From: CAZMVY01 sp964617875
GTDB taxonomy: Bacteria > Planctomycetota > Phycisphaerae > UBA1845 > PWPN01
Assembly: GCA_964617875.1 (NCBI GenBank)
Contig: CAZUAI010000054.1
Location: 1 to 36,922, forward strand
Length of the DNA: 36,922 nt
Direction of reading: 5' to 3'
Shown here: piece by piece, positions 1-8,489 of the stretch
Layout of the letters: every line of letters begins with the position of its first letter
Numbering within the stretch: the stretch's first letter is position 1
The notes under the pieces: model-generated
The model's input: only the letters and a program-made list of their open reading frames with translations
The model's database searches: none
Told to the model about the DNA's origin: nothing
Made by a program: the position numbers and the translations under genes

Positions 1-990
1 GTCGCCCTCCCAGGAGCCGTCGTCGGCCTGCATCGAGAGCAACTGGTCGCGCATCCGCGGGTAGTACCCGTTCCAGTTCTTCTCGCCGGAGAGCCACATG
101 ATCTGCGCCATGTAGAGGTGGGCGTAGAAGTAATGGCCCCAGAGGAATCGGCCCGTGGACGCGCCGCTGATCGGGATATTCTCCTTGCAGTACTGGAGAG
201 CCCTGGCGGCGCGGGGGTCGTCGTACATGCCGGCGTTGTACCAGCAGGCGACGGCGGCGGCGGTGATCGGCGGTCGGCTGCCCGGCTGGCCGACGCGGTA
301 GGCGATGCCGCCGTCGGGCTGGATCGACTTGTCGAGGTAGTCCAGGGCGTTGCGAATGACGTCCCTGGGCACGGCGACGCCGCCGTTCCGGCAGGACCGC
401 AGGCCCTGAAGCTGGGTGATGGTGACGGAGCCCTCGTCGCTGTGCGAGTCCGGCGTGTAGTACCAGCCGCCGAGCCTGCTCTGGCTCTTGCCGGTGAGGG
501 CGACGGCCTTGCGGAGCACCGCCTGGAGCCGCTCCTGGCGTTCGGCGTCCTCCTCGATGCCGAGCAGCTGACCGAGGAAGAGCATCGCAAAGCCGTGCCC
601 GTGCATCGAGCGGCCTTCCTCGTCGGGCCGGCTGAAGAGCCCCGATGACTGCGCGGAGTTCATCAGGAACGTTGCGGCGCGGCTGACGTGCTGGGCGTGC
701 GGTCCCTGCGTGGGCGTGCTGCCGTCGGCCAGAAGCGCCAGCCCGGCCAGCGAGGTCATCGCGACAGGGTATCGTCCCATCGGCCCCTCGTGCCGCCAGC
801 CGCCGTCGCGGCTCTGCGTCCGTGCGAGATAGTCGAGCCCGCGCCGGATCGCGCGGTCGGCGTCGGGCGTCACCAGCGGGGGCAAGGCCGGAGGTTCGGC
901 CGCGCGCGCACCGACGGCGACGAGCGCCGCCGTGCCCGCGATCCAGGCCGCCGCGCTTCTCGCGGTTCTGCACGAGTCGGCCGTGGGCAT
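1..990 (-). CDS. Prenyltransferase/squalene-cyclase-repeat protein, secreted, 3' end beyond window
   Basis: The frame opens at ATG 990 and stays open to the left edge (330 codons), so the C-terminus is missing. The first ~25 residues resemble a signal peptide (Arg/Ala-rich, then a hydrophobic stretch ending ALVAVGARAA). The body carries the spaced motifs of alpha/alpha-toroid prenyltransferase/squalene-oxidase repeats: QSRDGGW, QPDGGIAYR and QADDGSWEGD, with helices such as VAMTSLAGLALLAD between them. These repeats are common in planctomycete secreted proteins. They indicate fold and do not prove terpene cyclisation. No DxDD catalytic motif is visible in this part. The start lies 1 nt after the stop of the upstream PQQ-propeller gene and has a GGAGGGG SD, so the two are probably co-transcribed. 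The fold call is fairly sure; substrate and function are unknown. Confidence 0.85.
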   Translation of the reverse strand, partial: MPTADSCRTARSAAAWIAGTAALVAVGARAAEPPALPPLVTPDADRAIRRGLDYLARTQSRDGGWRHEGPMGRYPVAMTSLAGLALLADGSTPTQGPHAQHVSRAATFLMNSAQSSGLFSRPDEEGRSMHGHGFAMLFLGQLLGIEEDAERQERLQAVLRKAVALTGKSQSRLGGWYYTPDSHSDEGSVTITQLQGLRSCRNGGVAVPRDVIRNALDYLDKSIQPDGGIAYRVGQPGSRPPITAAAVACWYNAGMYDDPRAARALQYCKENIPISGASTGRFLWGHYFYAHLYMAQIMWLSGEKNWNGYYPRMRDQLLSMQADDGSWEGD

Positions 991-991
991 G

Positions 992-3900
992 TCATGCCCC
1001 TCCCTTCGACGGGGCCGACGTCGCGGCTTCGTTGCGTTGGGCGGCGGCGCCGTCGGGCGGCGCGCCGACGCGAAACGCGACGTAGGTCGAGTCCCCGGAG
1101 ACGACCACGCAACCGGGATAGGCGAGCACGCTGCCGATCGCGCTCATCGCCTCCACTTCCGGCGTCGTGACGATCTTCGGCTCGCCGATGTTCCGCCCGG
1201 TCCGCTTGTCCACGATGGCGAGCCGGAGCTTCGTCGGCTCGCGGGTCTCGCCCTGCGGATCGGCCGGGTTGAGCACGTCGGGCCTGGCGGTGCGCGACGG
1301 CGGCCGGATGAGCCGCGCGACGGGGATCGCGTTGGCCGCCGCGCGGAGCAGGGCGTTGTCGAGCGGATACATGTACTGGAGCTGCGACCAGTACTCGCCG
1401 GGCTCCGGGCTCCGGTGCCAGAGGAGGCGGCCGTCGCGGGCATCGACGGCAACAATCTTGAACGGCGTCTTCTCGTCGCCCGTGGCCGCATAGAGGCACA
1501 GGACGCCGTCGGTGACGGCCCCCTCGAAGACGCTCGTAGCCGGCAGGCCAATCCGGGCGCTCAGGACGACCCGTCCGTCGGTCGGGTTCACGAGCTTCAC
1601 GACGCCCCGCTCGCACCCGACGCCGAGCAGATCGCCCTGCGGCTTGAACAGCCCGGTGACGGCGATCGGCTTGCCCTCGTCCTCGCACAAGAGCCGCCAC
1701 CGCTCGACGCCGGGGGCGGCCAGTTCGCGCGCGACGACCTCGGACGACCCGCCCGGCCCGCACACGACACTTTCGAACATCGCCAGGCTGACCAGCCGGC
1801 GGGTCTTGCCATCCGGTTGCTGAAAACGCGTGTCGCCGAGATGCCGTCCGTCGGCCGTACGGTACACGGAGACCTGCGACAGTCCCGCGGCAATGGTCAC
1901 CGAGAACTCGCCCCGCACGCGCACGGCCGCCCAGCCCGCCGGCGCGTTGCCGGCGCAATCCCGGCGCCATCGCACATCTTCGCCGTTGATCGTCCGCGCC
2001 ATCGCGAGCGTCCCATCGGCGTCGAGGCTCAGGAGCCCGCCCTGATCGGCCGAGAGGAAGGCGTCGGAGGCCGTGATCGCGTCCGGGGCGACCTCGAAAC
2101 GGCGCGACCACAGCCGCAGGCCGGTCGCCAGGCCGATCGCGTGAAGCCCCGCGTTGCTGTTGACGACCATCACCTGCCCGTCGTACACGCCGCACGGCCG
2201 CGGAATGACGCGCCCGGCGGACTCCTGGATCGCGACCGGCGGCCAGGCCGCCGACGGTGCGGCCGCCGCCGGTGATTCCAGGAGCCGCAGCGTCGCGGGC
2301 CAGAGCAGCTTGCCGTCGCTTGCGCGATGCGCGCGGACCTCCGACCACCCGGCCAGCAGCAGCAAGGTGTCGGCCAGCGGCTCCGGCCGCGGACCGCGCA
2401 GCGTGAGGGGGGCCGTGTCCACATGCTGCGTGCAATACGCGATGACGGTCGGCGGACCGAGCCGCACGTCGTCCATCGCCCGGCGGTGCGCGGCGAGGAC
2501 GCGGGGATTGATGCGGCGGCGAAGCCGGTCGGCCGCCTGTTTGCCCGTGATGGTGCCCTGGTCCGAAGCCTGCGGTTGCGTGCGGCCGTCGCCGCCGGAC
2601 TGCGGCAAAGCGAGCGCGGACGCCGGCACCGCGGTCGCGGCGAAGTCGTTTTCGAGACGGTCGATCTCGCCGGACGCCAGGACCGGCATATGGAGTTCAT
2701 CCGGCGCGAGGTGCAGCGCAGCAAGCCGCACGAGCGCTTCGGCGACCAACTCCGCCGGACCGCCGCGCCGGACGACGTCCTGGTAGCGCGACTCCGCCTC
2801 CTCGTGCCGTTCGTCCCGCTGCGCCCGGATGCCCAACCGGAGCGCGGCCCGTGTGCCGACATCGCCGAGCAATCCCGCGTCGGCCGCGTGCGCCACCTGC
2901 CGGACGTCGTTCTCGCCGCCGCGCCGGACGGCGGCGTCCAGCAGGCCCGACAGCCAGGCTGTGAGCTGCGCACGGGACTCCGCGGTCAGCTCCTTCTCGA
3001 TCTGCCCCAGGCGGGCGGCGATGACCAGGCGCGCCGGCTGTTGTACGCCGGGGGAGCCCTCGATGAACGTGTCGCCCGGCGTCATGGGTTCGGCGAGTTC
3101 GTCGCTTCCGGTCGCCAGGGCGATCTCGGCGTACTGCCGGTAGGCCTCCTGCGGCCTGCCGATGCGGCGGAGGTGATCGGCCAGGGCCATGCCCGCGCGG
3201 ACGGCGTCGGCCGGGGAGCGCGCGGCCCGTCGCGCCGCCCGCAGGAGTTCATCCGCCTTCCCTGCCTCCGTGCCCGGCATTGCCGCCAGCGTGAGCAGGG
3301 CCTCGACGCGAAGATGGGCCACGTGTTCGGCCAGGCGCACCTCGCGGGCCTCGCCGACGTTCGAGTCCATCGGGACCTTTTCCAGCGCGACCAGCGCGCG
3401 GGCGGGCCGGTCGCGCATCATCTCGAGCCATGCCAGCCGGATGGCCGCCGACGGACTGGTGCGGTCGCGTTCGTGGGCCTTCATCGCCGCCGCGTAGGAG
3501 CGCTGCACGTCGGGAAAGCGGCGGATTTCGCGCATGCCGCAGACATACATCCCGCCGTCCCAGCAGAGGAGGTTTCCGCAGGGGCCGGACCCCGGCGGCA
3601 GGTCCAGCTTTTCCATCGGCCGGCCGGTGCCGGCATGCAGGACCGCGATCTGTTCCGACACGGGCAGGTACAACCGATCGCCGCTGATCGCGCCGCGCCC
3701 GGTCGGGGGGCCGACCTCCCGCTTCCAGGCGGGCTCGCCCGTCTCCAGTCGGATGCACGTCACGCTCGGCCCGACGATCCATGCGTGCTGCGAGTCGGCC
3801 CCGAGCAGGTAGACGTGGTCGGTCCGCTCGACCCGCCACAGGATTTTCCCCCGGGAGCGGTCGAACGCGAAGAGAAAACCGGCATCCGGCGGCGCGAGCA

Positions 3901-5788
3901 GCACGAGCCCGCCCGCCGCGATCGGCGGACTGTTTTGCCAGCGATTCGACGTCATGCCGGCGCGCTGCATTTCCTCGGCGGCAACCCGCTCCGGCCGGAC
4001 CGGCTTCGGCCGGGGCGGCCCTTCGTAGCGCACGGCCCATCGGATCGACCAGGTCGCCGTGTCGAGCGCGATGAACATGCCGCGTCCCGTCGGGATGTAT
4101 GCCACATCGTCGGCGAGACACGGGTGCAGGGCCTCGAACGAGTTCACGACGCCGCTGCCGAGCCCGCACAGAAAGATGCGGCGCTTCAGCCGGCCGTTCG
4201 CGCGATCGAGAACGGCCGCGTACAGGTCCGATGTCGAGCGGTAGGGCACAAGCAGTTCGTCGCGGACCGGCAGCGGCGGGGCCAGGAACTCGACGGCCCC
4301 GAGCCGGTCGCCTGCGGGCCGGAGCAGGCCCGGCGGCCGCGGCCCGGCGGGGCGCGTCGCGGGGGGTTCCGCATCCGTTTCGCCCGATTCGTCCGGGTTT
4401 CCGCATCGCCACCGCACCTTTCCCGTTTCGATGTCGCAGGCGATCAACTGGTTCGAAACGGAAAACCGCTCGCCGAAGACGACCAGCTCCGGGTCCGTCG
4501 AGCGGGTGATGAGATCGCTGAGCATCATCAGGCTTTCGGGGCTTCGCGCGACCGTGAAGGCGAGCCCGCCGGCCAGCGTGACGCTCGTGCCGACGGAATC
4601 CGCGAGCGCCTGGAGCAGGCGGACGTTTCGCTCGTACGTGGCGGCCGGGTTCAGCCCGCCGGTCGTGCCCCATCGTTGCGCCATCGCCCCGCGCTGCTGG
4701 GCCGCCTCGCGCACCGGCCGGGCCGCGGGCGATGCCTGCCACAGGGGCTCGAAGGTCTCCGTGTCCAGCGCGACCAGGCGCCCCTCGCACGGGACCACCA
4801 TCACCCGCCCGTCGGTCACGGGCTGCATGACGGGCAACGCCTGCGTCCGCTTCTGGTACTCCTGCACGCCGGCCAGGGCCGACCGCATTTCGCGAGACAA
4901 CTCCAGCCGCCAGGGCGAGTTCTCCGCGAGCGAGGGCTCGACAAGGGGCATGACGCCGCTGCGGGACGGGCCGCCCATGAAGATCGGCCAGGCATCCGGA
5001 TCCGCCGTCGGCGCGAGAGACGGGATCTTCGCCAGGGCCTCCCGCACGGAGCGAAGCCGCGCGGTTGTCTCCGCCGGCAGCGTCGTGGGCCAGTTCCGCG
5101 TGATCGTCTCCGCCGCACGCGGCCGGCCGGCGAGCGCCAGCGCCATGGCGAGCCGGGCCTCCACGACCGGCCGGGCAACGCTCAGGTCCGGGTAGATCTC
5201 CAGCAGGTCCTGCAGGAGGCTCGCGGCCGCCGCCGGACGGCCCTCATCCAGCCACCACCCGGCCAACGCCAGCGCCGCCCGTTCGCCGTGCCGCGTCAGC
5301 AGAAAGCGATCGACGATCTCCCGCATCGCCGCCTCGTCGTGCGACTCGACCGCCCGCGCGTATCGCGCCTCGGCCTCGCCGTCGTAGAGAAGCCGGTAGG
5401 CATCGAGACCCGCCTGCGGGAGAGCGGCGATCCTGCGGCATGCGTGCCGCCGGGCCGACTCGTAACTTCCCTCCTCGACGCGAAGCACGTGGTCGCCCGG
5501 CAGTTCCACGATGCGCTGAAGCGAATCAATGGCGAGCTTCCAGTCCTGGCGATCGACGGCCTCGGTCGCCCGCTTGAGGAGGTGCGAGGCCTCCTCGGAG
5601 TCGTCGAGCACGGCCGCGTACGGCCGCTCGGCCTGTTCGGCCTGCCGTCCCATCGCCGGCAACCGGAGCGGGGCCGCCGGGGCCGCGATCGGCGCGCGGG
5701 CCGGCGCCGTGGCCGGCCGCGGCTGCTGCGCGCCAACGGCCGACGAAAGCAGGAACAACGCAATCGCGGCGCGCCGACACTCCGCCAT
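992..5788 (-). CDS. Giant secreted TPR / PQQ-type beta-propeller protein
   Basis: The product is 1598 aa from ATG 5788. A TTG at 5833 would add 15 residues, but ATG 5788 begins directly with a good signal peptide (residues 1 to about 20, ending SSAVGAQ). Four regions can be seen: a helical TPR-like repeat region (about 65-255); a first set of PQQ/BamB-like blades (about 265-770) with motifs such as GRLVALDTETFEPLWQ and IACDIETGKVRW; a second helical repeat region (about 770-1060, for example RPARALVALEKVP); and a second propeller (about 1100-1590, for example GLHAIGLATGLRLWSR and VDARDGRLLWHR). Blades of this type often serve as scaffolds. No catalytic quinoprotein signature is evident, so dehydrogenase activity should not be assumed. 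It lies 96 nt downstream of the oxidase genes and 1 nt upstream of the prenyltransferase-repeat gene. It probably acts outside the inner membrane. Confidence 0.9.
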   Translation of the reverse strand: MAECRRAAIALFLLSSAVGAQQPRPATAPARAPIAAPAAPLRLPAMGRQAEQAERPYAAVLDDSEEASHLLKRATEAVDRQDWKLAIDSLQRIVELPGDHVLRVEEGSYESARRHACRRIAALPQAGLDAYRLLYDGEAEARYARAVESHDEAAMREIVDRFLLTRHGERAALALAGWWLDEGRPAAAASLLQDLLEIYPDLSVARPVVEARLAMALALAGRPRAAETITRNWPTTLPAETTARLRSVREALAKIPSLAPTADPDAWPIFMGGPSRSGVMPLVEPSLAENSPWRLELSREMRSALAGVQEYQKRTQALPVMQPVTDGRVMVVPCEGRLVALDTETFEPLWQASPAARPVREAAQQRGAMAQRWGTTGGLNPAATYERNVRLLQALADSVGTSVTLAGGLAFTVARSPESLMMLSDLITRSTDPELVVFGERFSVSNQLIACDIETGKVRWRCGNPDESGETDAEPPATRPAGPRPPGLLRPAGDRLGAVEFLAPPLPVRDELLVPYRSTSDLYAAVLDRANGRLKRRIFLCGLGSGVVNSFEALHPCLADDVAYIPTGRGMFIALDTATWSIRWAVRYEGPPRPKPVRPERVAAEEMQRAGMTSNRWQNSPPIAAGGLVLLAPPDAGFLFAFDRSRGKILWRVERTDHVYLLGADSQHAWIVGPSVTCIRLETGEPAWKREVGPPTGRGAISGDRLYLPVSEQIAVLHAGTGRPMEKLDLPPGSGPCGNLLCWDGGMYVCGMREIRRFPDVQRSYAAAMKAHERDRTSPSAAIRLAWLEMMRDRPARALVALEKVPMDSNVGEAREVRLAEHVAHLRVEALLTLAAMPGTEAGKADELLRAARRAARSPADAVRAGMALADHLRRIGRPQEAYRQYAEIALATGSDELAEPMTPGDTFIEGSPGVQQPARLVIAARLGQIEKELTAESRAQLTAWLSGLLDAAVRRGGENDVRQVAHAADAGLLGDVGTRAALRLGIRAQRDERHEEAESRYQDVVRRGGPAELVAEALVRLAALHLAPDELHMPVLASGEIDRLENDFAATAVPASALALPQSGGDGRTQPQASDQGTITGKQAADRLRRRINPRVLAAHRRAMDDVRLGPPTVIAYCTQHVDTAPLTLRGPRPEPLADTLLLLAGWSEVRAHRASDGKLLWPATLRLLESPAAAAPSAAWPPVAIQESAGRVIPRPCGVYDGQVMVVNSNAGLHAIGLATGLRLWSRRFEVAPDAITASDAFLSADQGGLLSLDADGTLAMARTINGEDVRWRRDCAGNAPAGWAAVRVRGEFSVTIAAGLSQVSVYRTADGRHLGDTRFQQPDGKTRRLVSLAMFESVVCGPGGSSEVVARELAAPGVERWRLLCEDEGKPIAVTGLFKPQGDLLGVGCERGVVKLVNPTDGRVVLSARIGLPATSVFEGAVTDGVLCLYAATGDEKTPFKIVAVDARDGRLLWHRSPEPGEYWSQLQYMYPLDNALLRAAANAIPVARLIRPPSRTARPDVLNPADPQGETREPTKLRLAIVDKRTGRNIGEPKIVTTPEVEAMSAIGSVLAYPGCVVVSGDSTYVAFRVGAPPDGAAAQRNEAATSAPSKGGA

Positions 5789-5884
5789 CCTGGCTTTCCG
5801 CACGAGCAAGATCTCCCCGACGATCGTCAACAACAGATATGGTAGGTGAGTCGCGGCCCCTGTGCCAGTTCGGCGGGGACGGCC

Positions 5885-7090
5885 TCAGGCACGTCCGCCG
5901 GCCGTGCCGCGCTGCGAGATCCACCGGAGCATCAGGCCCACGACGGCGAGTCCCGCCACGAACACCACGAGGAACAGGAGCAGCGGGCTGGTCTGCTGGT
6001 GCACGGGCCAGTCGGCGGGGCGAAACGCCCCCGCTTCCGGACGGGCCAGATGGAGCAGGCGAAGGTGTTCGCGGCCGATCGCCATCGCGAGCACGAGCAC
6101 GACCAGGACGCCGCCCGCCAGAAGGAACCAGCGGCCCGCCAGCGGCTGCCGAATCGCCAGCAACATCGTGGCAATGTGGGCCGGAACCAGCACAAAGACC
6201 CCCGCGGCGAACACCAGGCCCATCCAGTCGTCCGGCCGGAACAGGTCCGCCACCGTCGCCATGTCGTGATGGAACAGGAATGCCACGCCGGCGATCACGT
6301 TCAGCGAGCTGCCGACGAGGGTGACCCAGAGGCCGAGGCGGATCGTTGCGCCCGACACGTCTTCGCCGTCGAGGCCCCGGTGGCGGCGCCACCAGCCGAT
6401 CGCCGTGATCCACACGCCGGCGACGGCCGCCGCCCCGACGACAAAGTGCAACAGCCGCGGCACGACGGTGTGATGACCGGCGTACACGACGTTCTGCCGC
6501 CAGCGACCGCCGGCGGCCCAATGCCGCAGGTCGGTGAGCATGCTCAACACATGGTTGTTGGTCAGGATCCATCCGATCGCGAGGAAGCAGGCCGCCGCCA
6601 CGAGCGTGAGCAGCAGTCGGCGGCCGGGCTTGTCGTCCCACGGGCCGGCACGGCCGAGCAGGGCGTTCGCTCCGCGATTCGAGACGGCATACGTCAGGTA
6701 GAACCCGGCGATCAGAAAGCCGATGAGCGACAGCCAGGCGAAGCCGAGCATCACCGTCGAGGTGTAGAAGTACGGTCCGTAGAGAACCTGCACGAAGAGC
6801 AGCGGCGCCACGCCCGTCGTGATCGCGAAGCTGATCGCGATGGGCATCACCTGCATGAGCAGCCGCGTGATGTGGCCGGTTCGCTCGCGCGCCGCCGGAC
6901 GGACGAGCGCCCGGACGTTCAGGCCGACCGCCACCAGCGTCCCGCCCAGCACGCAGTTCATGAAGAGCAGGTGCAGCAGGAGCGTCACAAGCATCAGCGT
7001 CATGAAGAGCCAGCTCGGCGCGGGGATGCCGAAGGCATCCAGCGGCGGGATGTAGTCCGGTTTCGCGATGGGAGCAGCCTGGGCGATCAT
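5885..7090 (-). CDS. Multi-pass membrane subunit paired with bd-type oxidase subunit
   Basis: The 401-aa protein is almost entirely hydrophobic, with about nine transmembrane helices. The second helix region has HLLFMNCVLGG (His40), followed by FAITTGVAPLLF and a Tyr-rich YGPYFYTS. This layout recalls a divergent CydA-like rather than a CydB-like subunit. Its ATG overlaps the stop of the upstream cytochrome bd-like gene by 4 nt (ATGA), which indicates translational coupling and a shared complex. Established knowledge: parts of the cytochrome bd superfamily use two CydA-like subunits or lack a canonical CydB. Assignment here is inference from context, hydrophobicity and conserved His positions. 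It could instead be another quinone-linked or cytochrome b-like membrane protein. No soluble domain is visible. Confidence 0.8.
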   Translation of the reverse strand: MIAQAAPIAKPDYIPPLDAFGIPAPSWLFMTLMLVTLLLHLLFMNCVLGGTLVAVGLNVRALVRPAARERTGHITRLLMQVMPIAISFAITTGVAPLLFVQVLYGPYFYTSTVMLGFAWLSLIGFLIAGFYLTYAVSNRGANALLGRAGPWDDKPGRRLLLTLVAAACFLAIGWILTNNHVLSMLTDLRHWAAGGRWRQNVVYAGHHTVVPRLLHFVVGAAAVAGVWITAIGWWRRHRGLDGEDVSGATIRLGLWVTLVGSSLNVIAGVAFLFHHDMATVADLFRPDDWMGLVFAAGVFVLVPAHIATMLLAIRQPLAGRWFLLAGGVLVVLVLAMAIGREHLRLLHLARPEAGAFRPADWPVHQQTSPLLLFLVVFVAGLAVVGLMLRWISQRGTAGGRA

Positions 7091-8484
7091 CGGGCCACCT
7101 CCCCGGCATGAGGAAGGCCGGCGGTCGTCGCCATGCCGTTATGGCCGCCCCGCTCCGCCTCGATCAGTTCCATCTGATAATCCACCAGGTCCTGCAGTTC
7201 CCGCTCGGTCCCCAGGAACGGCGGCATGTACCGGCGGACCTTGTCGAGCTGGCGGGTCGTCTTCTCGACCCACTCCCGCGTCGCGTGGGGAATGACGGCC
7301 TCGATGGCATTCGTGCCGCCGGGTTCGTGGCACATCCGGCACTCGGCCTGGTAGACATAACGGCCGCGTTGCGCCGACGGCAGGCGACTGAGCGCCTCGT
7401 GCGGCATCGCGGGCGGCCAGGCAAACCTCGCGTGTGCCAGGATCCCGTCGCGGTTGATCGTGTCGGCCATCGCCCGCGTCGCAGGAATCTGGTTGCTGTA
7501 CATGTAGCCGTGGATGAGGTACGGCTTGCGGACGCCCTCGCGGACGAACTCCATCGAACCGGTCGCGACAAACGCGGACGCCAGCAGCAGCAGCGACGTC
7601 TCCAGGTTGACGGACCGCTTCGCCCGGATCATGCCGAAGTAGGCGTAGAAGCCCACGAAAAGGCTGAGCACCACGCCGAACGCCAGGAACAGCGTCATGA
7701 CCATCGCGCCGCCGAGCGGGAAGCTCCGGGCGGCCGGCGGGAGCTTCAGGAAGTACCACACCGCCAGCGGCGCCATCAGCCCGAGCGGCACCAGGAACCA
7801 GCTGGCGAAGTTGACGACCTGCTGCCGCTCCTCGCGCGTGTACGATGCCTTGAGATTCACGATCACGGCGGCGAAGAGCGCCGCGATCGCCAGGCACGAC
7901 ACCGTCCGCAGCAGCAGCGACGGCCAGTAGGTGGGGTTGAAGAAGCCGATCCAGAACGACTGGTCGGGCGTGATCGTGCCGGCCTGATGCAGCTCGAGCC
8001 ACCGGCCCGGCGTGAGCATGAACGTAAGGATCCCGTTGATGATCACGAGGCTCAGGAACGCGGCGGCGGCGTAGATCCAGGCGACCGCGGTGTGCCGCCG
8101 GGGGCTGAGCCGGTCCCACCCGTAGTAGTAGACGTAGCCCGCCGCGATCTCGACGAAGAAGAAGACCCACTCGATCGCCCAGCCCCAGACGAAGTTGTGG
8201 ATCAGCGCACTGGTCGCCGCGGGGCTGACGAGCCCGATCGTCACCCAGATGCCGACGCCCGTGACCGCCCCCGCGACGAACGACACGAGGACAAGCACGC
8301 TGATCGTGTCCCGCAGGAAGCGCAGGAGGAGCCCGTCCTTCCTCCGCCGCGCCACGGTTTCGCCGACGGCGAGGAAGATCCCCGCCCCGACCGCGAAGTG
8401 GGCGACGAACACATGGAAGATCGCGATGATCGCGATCAGCATCCCCCCGCCGAGCACGGGCACTTCGAACAACGGGTAGTGCAT
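7087..8484 (-). CDS. Cytochrome bd-superfamily oxidase subunit I fused to a C-terminal cytochrome c domain
   Basis: The product is 465 aa from ATG 8484, with an AGAGGG SD about 10 nt upstream; longer in-frame starts add an implausible Pro/Arg-rich leader. The N-terminal FHVFVAHF (His24/His29) aligns by eye with the CydA heme b595 His helix. FFFVEIAAGYVYYYGWDRLS (Glu112 region) matches the CydA FFLES...FGWDRL segment with its proton-channel glutamates. REGVRKPY (315-322) sits where E. coli CydA has YGRQPW. The helix matching E. coli His186 reads LLRTVSC, so that b558 ligand seems replaced by Arg. No long Q-loop is present. The C-terminus (about 368-445) is a c-type cytochrome: CRMCH at 382-386 and a candidate distal Met420 in YMPPF. 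It is therefore probably an oxygen reductase or related electron-transfer subunit fed by, or passing electrons through, a covalent heme c. It is coupled to the next gene by ATGA. Confidence 0.85.
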   Translation of the reverse strand: MHYPLFEVPVLGGGMLIAIIAIFHVFVAHFAVGAGIFLAVGETVARRRKDGLLLRFLRDTISVLVLVSFVAGAVTGVGIWVTIGLVSPAATSALIHNFVWGWAIEWVFFFVEIAAGYVYYYGWDRLSPRRHTAVAWIYAAAAFLSLVIINGILTFMLTPGRWLELHQAGTITPDQSFWIGFFNPTYWPSLLLRTVSCLAIAALFAAVIVNLKASYTREERQQVVNFASWFLVPLGLMAPLAVWYFLKLPPAARSFPLGGAMVMTLFLAFGVVLSLFVGFYAYFGMIRAKRSVNLETSLLLLASAFVATGSMEFVREGVRKPYLIHGYMYSNQIPATRAMADTINRDGILAHARFAWPPAMPHEALSRLPSAQRGRYVYQAECRMCHEPGGTNAIEAVIPHATREWVEKTTRQLDKVRRYMPPFLGTERELQDLVDYQMELIEAERGGHNGMATTAGLPHAGEVAR

Positions 8485-8489
8485 GGGAT

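Noticed and set aside
5831..5833. TTG 5833 as the start of the PQQ-propeller gene
   Set aside because: It would put 15 residues before the signal peptide; ATG 5788 begins the signal peptide directly.
2327..5845. 1172-codon plus-strand frame opposite the PQQ-propeller gene
   Set aside because: Shadow of the 1598-aa gene: Arg-rich, no motifs, no start signal.
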